In this document: in pieces, positions 34,101-44,747 of the stretch
Layout of the letters: every line of letters begins with the position of its first letter
Numbering within the stretch: the stretch's first letter is position 1
Assembly (NCBI GenBank): GCA_014905825.1
Contig: JACGCN010000023.1
Location: 558,001-622,000, forward strand
DNA length: 64,000 bases
Direction of reading: 5' to 3'
Origin: Lyophyllum atratum
Lineage: Eukaryota > Basidiomycota > Agaricomycetes > Agaricales > Lyophyllaceae
Program-made: the position numbers and the translations under genes
Notes under the pieces: model-generated
What the model was told of the DNA's origin: nothing
Database searches by the model: none
The model's input: only the letters and a program-made list of their open reading frames with translations

Positions 34101-36071
34101 TCGGTCTTTGGGGGTGGGCACTGGTAGATAGTCGTCTTGAAAAAACTGATTATTCAGCACATATATAGCATTGTTACTTTGCTTCGTGACATGCCTTTAT
34201 TAGCAGAGCCTCCTTTAGCGTTCGACTTGGTTGGTTTACTTGAGTAGAGGACTTGCGACCCAGGGTAGGTGGTAAACCGAAGTGAGAGTGCATACTAAGC
34301 AAGATTTGTGTGGTGAGTTGGAGATGCGAGCTGGGTATGCCTCGCGATGACGTCGATGGTGAGCTCATCGCGAGCAGAGGGTAGGAGCAATTCGAATTAA
34401 GCTCCATCGAAGTTCGGAGTGCAAGTCGTATAACCAGAACGAATTAATCACGTAGGGTGGGGCTTGGTGTGACGGCGGTTTATTCCTCCTACGCACACTG
34501 CACATCGCAGCAATGATTAGACCTCATACTTTGGGTGTTTTCTGTCCCAGCGCTGAGGAGGGGATGGAAGGGATGCGAAGGAATCTCCATCCTGCGTTAG
34601 GTCGATGCTGCAGCCGCTTAGTAAGGGTCCAGACAGTAGAGTCGGGTGAGTGGACGGACACGTATCCACCGCACGGTGGATCAGATGCTTCGAACGAAGT
34701 ACCCGTATATGTCTGTTATCGAAGGGCTTAGAGGCACGGAGAAAGTATGATTTCGTGCGCGATACGCTCGTGTTGAGACCGGGGGTGGACGATAAGAATG
34801 AACGTTCGCTAGAACCAATGGAAAGCCCACTCCAAACTCCAAGCACGCGCGATGTCTTCTTGCGGCGGATGAAAAGTCGGAGGGCATATTATCTGTTGGA
34901 GCACCTCGCAACTCGGCATCGCGTAAGCCTGTGCTCCATATATTTCTGTGTGGGCTCGACCATGAGGGGACAAATAAGGACTTGGGAAGTAGGGGAACGA
35001 GAGTAGCCGGTCGCGTTGCCTCGGTGCCGCAGCCGCTTGGCAATCTCAAAGTTCGGATGGTGGACTCGGGTTATGCTGAATAAGAATAAGCGCCGCGTGC
35101 GCTTGTGCAATCATGTTGAGATGTGGGTGTTCTAGAGTGGGTTGGAGGTTATAGGGTAGGGCGGGTAGACAGACTCGGATGGTGAGGGAAGAGCTTGATC
35201 TGGTGTAAGACGCTCGAGGTTGGGATGGGAGTGATATCACACCGAAGTCAACGGCTATCCGACTGTCTAGATACATGCCGCGTGCAGTTGTACGATACTG
35301 AGCGTACAACAATGTGGGTTGAACAATGGACATTGAACGGTATGTTGGCGAGGAAGGCAGGGTAGTTTGCAGCGTCGCATTTGAGATCGCCGAGGACGAC
35401 GCTATGATTGTTTCATGACGTGCGGGAGGCTGAAACGAAAGTAAGCAGGCGGCTATCTTCCGACGGTCTTCCTCCTTGACGAATCGGAATAGGATCCAAT
35501 GTCCGAGTTCGGGATTGGCGGTCCTGGTTGGCGTCTAGTTGCCTGGAGAAGACACTCGGAGTGGAGGGTCAAGTACTTGCTTCGACTCGGAGGGAGAGAA
35601 GTGATACGTGAGAATGTGCTCTTGCAGATGACGAGTTGGAGGTTAGAGCCGGGACACGGACCGCATGCTAACGTGGACTACGCCATATCCAAATATCGAA
35701 GCACCGCTACATCGGAAGCTGGATGTGCCGACTTGGGCGATTTTATGCCGTCATCTATGAGGACTGGAGGGAAAAAGATCTAGCTGAGGAGTTATGGCGT
35801 TCCGTGGTTTCGAAATAGAAGTGAGTCCTGACCTCGAGGCAGCCCCTAAAGAGTTCGGGTAGCCGTGGTGGGTCCTGGTACGCAGTGTCGGGTGCGCATT
35901 CGACTAGGTCGGTAAAGAGGGACGACAAGAGCGGAAGGATGGGTATCAAGATGCATACCGGTGCAGGGTACAAGAGTGGCATGGTAGGGGTGATCGGGGT
36001 CCGTGACCAAAAGTGGTGTGTCAATAAAATAGAGTGGTGTTGTGGTTTTGGATTATTGTCAGTACTCCCCA
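34101..36071. other. Long upstream region of HMG-CoA reductase
   Basis: About 2 kb without a gene I can support. Open frames at 34513-34731, 34650-35006, 34681-35049 and 35499-35783 overlap one another on both strands and show no domain. The length suggests a complex promoter or a long 5' UTR for the reductase gene. I could not identify a convincing sterol-response element by eye. Confidence 0.4.
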
Positions 36072-39000
36072 ATGTTGCGACAACTGAGGGCCCTGCTGCG
36101 GCCTCTCGCAATCCAAGCTGCGTACTCACCCATCGAGACTATCGTATTCTTCTCTATTGTCGGCACCCTAGCCTACTTTCACGTTCTCGGTGCAATTAAG
36201 CACTCCTCCTTCTTTGCCCCCTCCACCCTCCAGCCCCTCCGCCCCAGCCATGCCATCCTTAGACACTCCGACTGGCTGCCGGTCCGCGAACACGTCTGGA
36301 CACACCCAGCCCCCCACGTCGTCACCCAGGAGGTCCAGCAGCTCGTCTTTACCGCTGACACACCACTCGACTCCGCCCTCCTCAACGTCACGTCCCAGCT
36401 CGCCGCCGCGTCCACCTTTTCGCACATCGACGCCGCAGAGCACACACTGACCCAGACGCTATCCTTTCCGCGCGGTGCCCTCGACGACCTGCTGGCCCTT
36501 CTCCCCGAAGCCGCCTTCCGCGTCCTGCCCGGACCCTCCTCCGAGCCCATCATTGGCGAAACGTCCTCTCCGAAATGGATTGCGTACGCTGCGCGTGCCC
36601 TCGTCGTCCGTTTCTACACCCTCGCTCAAAAAGCAGACTCGCTCGATATCCTCCTTATCCTGCTTGGCTATGTCCTCATGCACACCACTTTCTACCTTCT
36701 TATCTCGCGTTCCCGCGCCCTCGGATCCAACTTTTGGCTGCCCTGCGCCATCATGAGCAGCTCCATCCTTGCCCTGCTCCTCTCGCTCCCCATTGCAATG
36801 GCCCTGAAGATCCCCATCGACCCCGTCGCTCTCACCGAGGCCCTTCCCTTCCTCGTGTGCACCGTCGGCTTCGATAAGCCTCTCCGCCTCGCACGAGCCG
36901 TATTCCTCCATCCCCACCTGACCACCCCGCCCGTGGCCCTCTCCTCCATCTCAACAAACACCGCACAGGCACTCCCGCTCAAGCCTGCCGCCAAGATCCT
37001 CACAGAGAGCTTGTCCCTGACATACCCACCCATCATCCGCGACTACATCCTCGAGATCGCCGTTCTCGTCGTCGGCGCCAACTCCAAGGTCGCCGGTCTG
37101 CGCGAGGTGTGCGCGCTCGCAGCCCTGCTCCTGGCAGTTGACTGCCTGCTCATGTGCACCTACCTCGTCGGCGTTCTCGGCGTCATGATAGAGGCAAGTC
37201 TCCGTCTCTATCCACCTTCCCTCCGTATATATAACTAACAACACACCCCCCCCCAGGTCCGCCGCATCCAAACCCTACGCGGCCTCACGAGCCTCACCAA
37301 AGTCCAAGTCGACCGCTCCCGCGCTAACTCAGTCGCTTCCTCTCGCACCCCCTCCTACGCCCCCACCCCGTACTCCTCCCACCCCGGTACCCCATCCTCC
37401 GGGTCCTTCAACTCCTCCCGCCCGCCCAGGAGCGCCATGGTGCAGCCCCCAGCCCCACCCACGTTCCGCGAACGCCTTCTCGGCGTCAAGGGCGCCTCGA
37501 TCCAGCACGCGAAGGACAGTAAAGATGTTAAGACACCGGAGAACAACCCCGTCGCGCGGCTCAAGCTCCTCCTCCTCGCGTCGTTCCTCACGCTGCACAT
37601 CCTCAACCTCTGCACGCCCCTCGCCGGCGCTTCCTTGTACTCGTACGCCCGCGTGGGCGTGCAGAAGCCTAAGGAGCACGGGTATGCGGGGATTCTGGCT
37701 GCGCAGACGGAGGTGAGGAAGGTCGATATTACGATGGGGGGTGTGAAGGCGGTGTTGGAGCAGATTGCGGGGGCGCCGGGCGATGAGGAGGTAGTGGTTA
37801 GGGTGGGTGCGCCTGTTTGGGTTAGGGTGCTGGATGTGGGGAAGGTGAAGTATGAGGGGCAGGAGGAGGGGCAGCATCAGACGCTGGATGGGTTCATGTC
37901 GACGTGGACGAGGCTTGTGGGTGATCCGGTGCTGAGCAAGTGGATCGTGGTGGTGCTTGCGATTTCGATCTCGCTGAATGGGTACCTCCTCAAGGGTATT
38001 GCGGCGGGGCTGAATATTGGGTTGATTCTCCCTGGGAAGGCGGGTGGCGTGAGGTTTGAGGGGGAGGAGGAGGAGGTGAAGGGTGCTGGTGCGAGGTTTG
38101 GAGGTGAGGAGGAGGAGGAGAGGGGTAGGGGTGGGAAGCCGACGTTTACGCTTGAGGATGTGGATCGGAGGCTCAAGGCAAGGTTGACGGCGCCCATACC
38201 CGTTGCTTCTTCTTCGTCTTCGACCTCGTTCGCCCCTTCGCCTACAACCCCCTCCAGCGTCACAGCTGTTTCCACACCCGGCCCGGCCCTCGCTCCCATC
38301 GCGCCTCTCCCGACGCCCCCTTCGTCTTCCGCGTCTTCGGCCCAGTCGGTGGAGAAACTGTCAGAGCTGTTTGAGGCGGCGGAGGGTGCACATGGCAAGG
38401 CGGAGGTGTTGGCGGGTATGACGGATGAGGAGGTGATACTGTTGACGCAAGCCGGGAAGATCCAGCCGTATGCGCTTGAGAAGGTGCTCAGCGGTGGCGA
38501 AGTCGGCTGGGGCGTCAGGGAGAAAGAGGTCGAACGCGCTGTCCGGATTCGGCGGGGTGTTATTTGTCAGTGTTTCTTTCTCACCCCTTCATCCCCATCT
38601 CCTTACTGATGTCATCCTCATCCTAATTCAGCCCGAGCCTCACGGACGCAGACCCTCGAAGCCTCCCTCGTGCCCCTCAGCCACTACGACTACACCCGCG
38701 TCCTCGGTGCATGCTGCGAAAACGTCGTAGGATACATCCCGCTCCCCCTCGGCATCGCAGGGCCCCTCACCGTCGACGGCACGTCCTTCCACATCCCCAT
38801 GGCCACCGCCGAAGGCACCCTCGTCGCCTCAACCTCGCGCGGGTGCAAAGCCCTCAACGCGGGCGGCGGCGTGCGCACCGTCGTCACCAAGGACGGGATG
38901 ACCCGTGGCCCCGCGATCGATTTCCCGAGCGTCGGGGAGGCGGCGGCGGCGATGAAGTGGATTGAGAGTGGGGAGGGGTACGCGGAGCTGAAGACGGCGT

Positions 39001-39974
39001 TTGAGAGCACGAGTCGGTTTGCGAGGTTGAGGGGGATTAAGACGGCGTTGGCGGGGAGGACGTTGTATGCGAGGTTCGCGACGGCGACGGGGGACGCGAT
39101 GGGGATGAATATGATTAGTAAGGGGACGGAGAAGGCTTTGGAGGTGATGCAGGGTGCCTTCCCCGGGATGGTGGTCCTTGCGCTGTCGGGGAACTATTGC
39201 ACGGATAAGAAGCCGGCGGCGATTAACTGGATTGAGGGGAGGGGGAAGAGCGTGGTGGCGGAGGCGGTGGTGCCGGGGGGTGTGGTGAGGAGCGTGTTGA
39301 AGACGACGGTGGGGGCGCTGTGTAATTTGAATGTGAAGAAGAATTTGGTGGGGAGCGCGATGGCGGGGGCGATTGGGGGGTTTAATGCGCATGCGGCGAA
39401 TATTTTGACGGCGGTGTTTTTGGCGACGGGGCAGGATCCGGCGCAGAATGTGGAGAGCTCGAATTGTATGACGCTCATGGAGCCGTGCGTGCCTTTCTCT
39501 TTCTTCTCCCCCATTGGGTACATACTAAATTAATCTTTGGTGGGTAGAACGAACGACGGGGAGGACCTGCTGATCACCATCACCATGCCCTCCATCGAAG
39601 TCGGCACCGTCGGCGGCGGCACCATCCTCGCCCCGCAACAAGCCGTGCTCGAGATGCTCGGCATCAAAGGCGCGCACCCGACCGAACCAGGAGCGAACGC
39701 GCAGCAGCTCGCGCGCATCATCGCCGCTGCCGTCATGGCTGGGGAGCTCTCGCTGCTTAGTGCGCTCGCGGCGGGGCATCTTATCCGCGCGCATATGGCG
39801 CATAATCGGAGTCAGCCGAATACGCCGGCGAGTGGGGTGGCGGCGGCGGCGAGGGAGGGGCTGAGGCTGGTGAAGGCGAGGGAGGAGAAGGGGGCTGGGG
39901 AGGGGGAGGGGGAGAAGGAGAAGGCGGTGAGGAGGAGTGAGTCGACGGCGAGTTTGCCGCCGTATAGCAAGTGA
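36072..39974 (+). CDS. HMG1: HMG-CoA reductase (class I, membrane-anchored)
   Basis: It reduces HMG-CoA to mevalonate with 2 NADPH, the rate-limiting step of sterol and isoprenoid synthesis, at the ER. Exons are 36072-37193, 37257-38565, 38632-39484 and 39548-39974. The N-terminal part has a first helix ([19 protein letters not shown]) and a sterol-sensing-type block ([40 protein letters not shown]). A long Ser/Pro/Gly-rich linker of about 300 residues follows. The catalytic domain has [12 protein letters not shown], the catalytic Glu in [16 protein letters not shown]-binding [13 protein letters not shown], Lys in [14 protein letters not shown], Asp in [13 protein letters not shown] and His in [17 protein letters not shown] with the regulatory Ser after it. 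The first intron has a GC donor (37194-37256). A GTG at 36042 is ignored in favour of the first ATG. Confidence 0.95.
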
Positions 39975-40801
39975 CGGCTGGTTCAAGCGCTTGCGGCTGA
40001 CCACTAGACGCCTTTGGCCCATTGTTCTCCCCGGATTTGTGCGTCGTGATTTTTTTAAGATTATATATATCCCCTCCCCTGCACTAACAGTAATCATTGC
40101 GCATTGCCTCCCCGCATCGTCATTGCTTGGATTTACCTCACTCTTCTACCATATTATCCTGGCATGGTTGGATTTGATTGCTTTGTTTTTTTGTGTTATA
40201 CTTACAGATAAATGCGCTACGATACTGTAGTACCCCATACATACCATACCATACAAACTGTGACGACTAGAAGGACAAAATTAAAGAGGGGTTGATATTT
40301 ACTGGGCCTTGTCACCATGGACTGTTCTGGCTGAAGTTGTATAGGTCGCGGAAGAACCAATGATATCCAAAGGTAACGGGTGAAATCATGGAGCACCATG
40401 GGACTGATGCACCTCTAGGAATCACAGGCGCAGCACGTCGATTCGAGTCAATTTCTACGCCTCGGTTCGGCGGTTGGATCACGTTGACTTTGAGCGAGAT
40501 GAAGCTGCTACAGAGGGTTTGGGCACCATTGCGTATTTTGCGCCGCCTGTCAGCACATCATGGCCCCCTCTCTCCTGGTTTTGCCTTCGCTATTGCTTTG
40601 AGCGTCCACGGCGGGGCTTTGCGGAAAGAGTGTGGTATAAGACAATAAATAATGAAATACAAGAGATGCTAAGGTACTAAGGGAGTACAGAACCGGCGTG
40701 AAGACTTCGCGACGCGCGTGTGCCATCAAACGAGTGATTCGGAAGCCTCAGGTGTCTTGTAAGTATAAGTTCGTTATTAGAGCCAAGCACCTTGGGACAA
40801 T
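39975..40801. other. Convergent region after HMG-CoA reductase
   Basis: About 830 bp between the reductase stop and the end of the DUF6534 pseudogene. It includes the reductase 3' UTR. The open frames 40388-40648 and 40474-40680 overlap and match nothing I know. Confidence 0.4.
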
Positions 40802-41640
40802 TTAACCAGGCGACCTTACCTCAAACTCCTTTCCCGAGCCGTCATAAACGACATCCGTCTCTTGTAACATTTCCACTCGAAATGGTACGTCAACAGTAGC
40901 TTTACTTCCCAATTCGGATGGTCTTCCGTCCCTGAGGTGGGTCTTCCACCGACGAACTGGATTGCACTCGTGCCAGTGTCTCTGTCACTACTCGAATGGT
41001 GCCATTCAGCCATGCTCTTGCCTCTCAGGTACAGGCGATTATTGAGCACAGCCATCAGCGTGTCCGAATACCCTGTGAGATAGTGATCAGAAAGTGGGCT
41101 ACGCCGCGACCTACGGAACACAGCTTACAGTTTCCCGAGGACATAACCGCTGGTTTGTTTCTTCAACAAAGGGAAGTCTTAGTTCGATTGGACAATAGAA
41201 CTTACAAACCACAGACGCCGTGGAGTTGGGGCCCTGAGGACGTGATAAAACAGTGTTGTTGCAAATGGAAGACTCAGAATACTTACATTTACCGCCAAAA
41301 GGCACACCAGCGCGCCAAATGCAATTGCAGCTGATGTGGCTAGATGAGTACTGCAAAGCCTGAGCCCTCTTGGAGAAAGCGAACCTGTAAGAGTGTTTGT
41401 CTCCACCGTGAGTCGTACAATTTTGACTTGTAGAGTACCCGTTTGCGGGGATTGTGATCGGCTTCTCTCCCGCAGGAGCTAGAAACATGAATTCATGATC
41501 TCAAACGCTTGCGAGCGAGCGAGTAACTTACCAGCCACGTCATGATCACCGCGATCAGGGTATCTGCAAGAGCACCACCAGCTAACCAAAACTGGGTTTC
41601 ATACTATTAGTATAAGAACCGAACTCGCAGAATGACAAGA
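40802..41640 (-). pseudogene. DUF6534 membrane-protein gene, copy 1, 5'-truncated and frameshifted
   Basis: This is the 3' half of a DUF6534-type gene closely similar to the copies at 44748 and 56802. The retained exons read FWLAGGALADTLIAVIMTWL, then LLRERSRSQSPQTGTLQVKI with VRLTVETNTLT, TSAAIAFGALVCLLAVN, and YSDTLMAVLNNRLYLRGKSM. Homology to copy 2 stops at about 41640, inside an intron, so the exons for the start and the first four or five membrane helices are gone. The small exon encoding GPNSTASV lacks one base relative to copies 2 and 3, breaking its splice phase. A further shift near 40890 moves the C terminus out of the VEMLQETDVVYDGSG frame shared with copy 3. It is most likely a non-functional remnant. 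Confidence 0.75.
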
Positions 41641-42189
41641 ACAAGGGGGTCCCGGCAACGTGATCCGACACCCGAGGCGGGTAGGTAGGTTCGGCCGTCA
41701 GGCCAAGGATTTTTTTTTTGACCTCCAAAAATTTGACCAAATTATTGGTAGAAATGGCCGTAACAGGTTATCCGTGAGCGTTAGCAGAAAAACTGTACAA
41801 TATATAGATAAATAATCGGTACCCAAAACATCTTTTGAAGCCACGCGTCATCGATATCAACAGAGGACCCTTTTAAAACGTCTCTAGCTATCTTTCGAGT
41901 TTTGTGAACGCCGAGCTCGATTTTCTGTCGGAACACCGCTTATTTGCGTTATCAGAACTTGGCAATGGGTCCAGTGCCATGGGTGAACATCGTCTTGAGC
42001 AGGGAGAACGCGTTATAAAGAAGGGATGAGCTTTGCGGCATCTACCCAGGAAATATCTCGGTCCTTGGCAATGTCAGGACGCCAGAAAAGCTTTTTTCGC
42101 TCAGGTTGGATGACTTTCGCTTATCCAACATCATGATATGCTTTCCGTCTTTCAGGCTGTATGACCTCTCTGTTCACTGTGATGGATAT
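41641..42189. other. Intergenic stretch without recognised content
   Basis: It begins at the point where copy 1 loses homology and includes a T10 run near 41710. No open frame, repeat or RNA gene was recognised. Confidence 0.4.
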
Positions 42190-42545
42190 AGATCGACGTG
42201 AATACTGGACGAGTGACGGGTCTTCTTGACTTTGAAGGAGCTACCGCTGCCCCTCTCTGGGAATGTGCGATCATCCCACGATGGCTGCAGCACCCAGACG
42301 ATCCAGAGTCCAGCTATGGTGGGGGACCTGAAAAATTGAGGAGCCCCCTGCGTACCACTTTTCTTGACACCATGGATCGCAGTGAGCTGGGCGGAGAGTG
42401 GCGTAACGCCTACACTGCAGGTCGTCCATTTCGACGACTCACAGATCGCTTGAATTTCCAGGTCAACGTCTGGGCTTCCGATGTTCTTGAAGAGTGGGTT
42501 GATGAGCACTTAGAGTGGGCTAAGATGCACCCTGGGATTGGATTA
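42190..42545 (+). pseudogene. Aminoglycoside-phosphotransferase-like kinase, C-terminal fragment
   Basis: The frame reads IDVNTGRVTGLLDFEGATAA, then PLWECAIIPRWLQHPDDPES, SYGGG, EWRNAYTAGRPFRRLTDRL and EEWVDEHLEWAKMHPGIGLL. This matches the C-terminal lobe of APH-type kinases common in Agaricomycetes, including the metal-binding D-F-E region of the activation segment (GLLDFEG). The N-terminal lobe and the HGD catalytic loop are not present in the preceding 550 bp, so the gene is incomplete. An acceptor-like ATAG precedes the fragment and a GTAAGC donor follows it near 42559. It is probably a relic, though an undetected distant exon cannot be excluded. Confidence 0.65.
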
Positions 42546-42610
42546 CTGAGAAGGACATGTAAGCCAGTTTGTACTCATGCCCCAATGAACAATCTCTATG
42601 TTTTGTCTTG

Positions 42611-42960
42611 GCCAAGGTGGCCGAGTGGTAGGCTGTATTCTGACGCGCCGTTTAGTTCGGATCTTCCTGCCGGTGGGATTGTACTTCCATCCATTTCTCT
42701 CTGGCTCTCGCCTGGCGCTTAACGGTCATTGACAGCTTCTCAACTCCGCAGAGTCTAGAGCAGATGCATATTTATATCATTGGGATTGTTCTTCTTCTGG
42801 GCGACTAGGGCTGAATGGGGCTCGATTACTCAATGGTGTGGGAGCCCGCGCTCGAATTCTTGAAGCGCTAATGTTAATAGCATCAGCAGGCCCTAGTGCG
42901 GAACATCTGACAGAACGCAGAATTGGACGAAGGCCTTATGACTTTCCCATCTTGAAGCAC
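42611..42960 (+). repeat. Diverged tandem duplication, unit A
   Basis: The unit is shared with 43022-43350. Anchors include GGCCAA..GGTAGG near its start, CCTGGCGCTTAACGGTC (42711-42727), GCTTCTCAACTC, and GCTGAATGGGGCTCGAT (42810-42826), followed by GCGCTCGA and GGCC..ATGACTT near its end. The offset to unit B is about 410-420 bp. Confidence 0.7.
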
Positions 42961-43021
42961 ACTACTGGCCGTGTCGGTGATATCATCTACACTTGGCATG
43001 CCCCCAACCAATGATCCCTCA

Positions 43022-43350
43022 TTTTTTGTAGGCCAAAGGAGCCGGTGGTAGGTTGTATTCTTACATGCGAGGCAAGGTCTGAGTTTGCAGATTCCTGTCA
43101 GCAGGAGCGTACCTTCATCCAATTTCGCGCCTGGCGCTTAACGGTCGACGGTTGTGCGCTTCTCAACTCTGTCGACTCAAATATGCATTGACACCCTTTC
43201 TTCTCGTAGGTGACAAAGTGCTGAATGGGGCTCGATCGAGTGGGAAGCGCGCGCTCGAGTTTTTAGAGTGCCAGTAGCATCATGGGCCTCGTTATGCGCA
43301 ACATGTGACATACTCGGGACTCAATAGAGGCCTGATGACTTCCAGGATGC
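43022..43350 (+). repeat. Diverged tandem duplication, unit B
   Basis: This is the second unit, with anchors CCTGGCGCTTAACGGTC at 43130-43146 and GCTGAATGGGGCTCGAT at 43220-43236. It ends just before the TATA box of the Cys-rich gene at 43461, so the unit may be a duplicated promoter or upstream region. Confidence 0.7.
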
Positions 43351-43361
43351 GACTAGGTGCA

Positions 43362-43368
43362 TATATAA
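43362..43368 (+). promoter_or_regulatory. TATA box of the Cys-rich orphan gene
   Basis: TATATAA lies about 93 bp before the ATG at 43461, a normal spacing for a fungal TATA promoter. Confidence 0.55.
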
Positions 43369-43460
43369 ACAACACAGTCTCAGTCTAGATTTCCTCCCAA
43401 AGCGCAGTCGCTTGCGCTACTCCAATTACCGCCTTATCCTTCGTATCACCAACGTCTCAT

Positions 43461-43769
43461 ATGCCTTGGTGGCCCAATCATCATCATCACTGCTTGTGTA
43501 ATGGATCCGTGAGCACGAACCTGGGATACTGCCCCGAATGCTCTGGGACGTGCGAGGGGGAGGGATTCGCGATCACAAGGTGTGGGCAGATTAGGAACGT
43601 CGTTCATCGCAGATGGGTGTTGGGCAATCAGGAGAATTGTATTCAGTGTGACTTTATGATCGGAGTCATCGAGAGGACGTGCACTGGCAGTGGACTAATG
43701 ACTCATAAGGAGATGGTGATCGAGCTCGATGACATGTGTCCAGGCTGCGGAGCGATCTTGGATCTGTAG
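43461..43769 (+). CDS. Small Cys-rich protein, probable zinc-binding, unknown function
   Basis: A single-exon ORF of 102 residues behind a good TATA box. It starts MPWWPNHHHHCLCNGSV and has eleven cysteines, several in C-x-C or C-x2-C pairs: CLC, CPEC, TCEGEG, ENCIQC, RTC, and the C-terminal MCPGCGAILDL that looks like a zinc-ribbon knuckle. There is no signal peptide or membrane helix, so it is probably cytosolic or nuclear. I do not recognise the family. The histidine run after the start may add metal binding. It stands in the accessory tract between decayed gene copies. Its intact frame over 309 bp with clustered Cys pairs argues against chance. Confidence 0.6.
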   Translation: MPWWPNHHHHCLCNGSVSTNLGYCPECSGTCEGEGFAITRCGQIRNVVHRRWVLGNQENCIQCDFMIGVIERTCTGSGLMTHKEMVIELDDMCPGCGAILDL

Positions 43770-44747
43770 GGGCCTTGGAATTGCGACAACAAGGTCGGGG
43801 GTGTCAAATGTGTCCCACCTGCATTGCTGTGCAGTCAGTTATTCAAAACATGGAACAAGTAGGTTGACTCTGCACATCGAACACCAATGATCACATGCGC
43901 TAACATCCTACGTCGCAGTCAGGCTAGCATTCTCTTGCGATGCTCAAGCCTCTATGCCTTCCTTTCCTTTACATACCATCATGTTATCCCTGACTGAAGC
44001 CCTTTCATATCCCTGCCTCACTTCAATGACCTCCTTTCTTTTTATGTGGAACACGTTACACCCATTCTTCGACCTATTCCGTTCATCTCTCGCTAAGCCC
44101 CATTCTCCATTCGTTGTTTAGGTCTTCATTTCCAAATATGTAACAAGATACTGGACGATCATGTGTTTTGCGTTGGAGTGCCAATGATCTGCAAATAAAG
44201 AATATTCTCGACGTCGGCCAGCCTCCTCACCTCCTCCGTGATCCCACCCGGCTTAGTTCCCAAAACAATATTGAGACTCCTGCGAACCCCAGCCCGGTGC
44301 ACCGGGTCCTCGCCAAACTCGTCCATAAATGACATCGTATGTGCGTCTGGTTTTGTCTCTGTCTCTGAAAGCTCTGCGTTCATCCGTGAGTCAGTGAGCC
44401 TGCCGCTGCCCGCCAGGCAAGTTGCTCGCGAAACTTATGTTCATGCTGGTCTCGATTTCAAGCTCGTGGTCTCCTCCGTTTAAGTTCAAGCCAGAGGGCT
44501 GAAACACACTTTGAACACCCTGCGCTTGGCGTTCCATTTACGGAGGTGCAGATGGAAGCGAACGGTCATCAGTCCAGAGAGCCTGGTTGGGATGTAAATG
44601 GTAGATATTAAGAGAAGGTGAGGGTTGGCGGGCTTACTGCATATATAGTGTGAGCGTTGAGGAGCCACTGTAGGAGGCTGCCCTAAGTCAGGTACGTGAG
44701 AGGTAAGTCAGTATGCCATGGAATTCAAGACTGATGGTCTTCCGTCC
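43770..44747. other. Intergenic region with a coding-like minus-strand segment
   Basis: The minus strand at 44480-44385 reads GGDHELEIETSMNISFAS and stops; a second frame, 44383-44159, reads MNAELSETETKPDAHTMSF, DEFGEDPVHRAGVRRSLNI and VLGTKPGGITEEVRRLADVE. Both look coding, with no clear intron joining them. I recognise no family; this may be a gene remnant or a small unresolved gene. Confidence 0.35.

Noticed and set aside
34513..35783. Several open frames of 70-120 codons ahead of HMG-CoA reductase
   Set aside because: They overlap on both strands, lack splice partners, domains and family likeness.
36072..39974. Possible terpenoid biosynthetic cluster around HMG-CoA reductase
   Set aside because: No terpene synthase, prenyltransferase or P450 lies in the neighbouring genes; it is ordinary sterol-pathway context.
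42615..42690. tRNA-like start GGTGGCCGAGTGG resembling a Leu/Ser tRNA A box
   Set aside because: No matching B box, anticodon stem or acceptor pairing follows at the right distance; unit B of the duplication has lost the motif.
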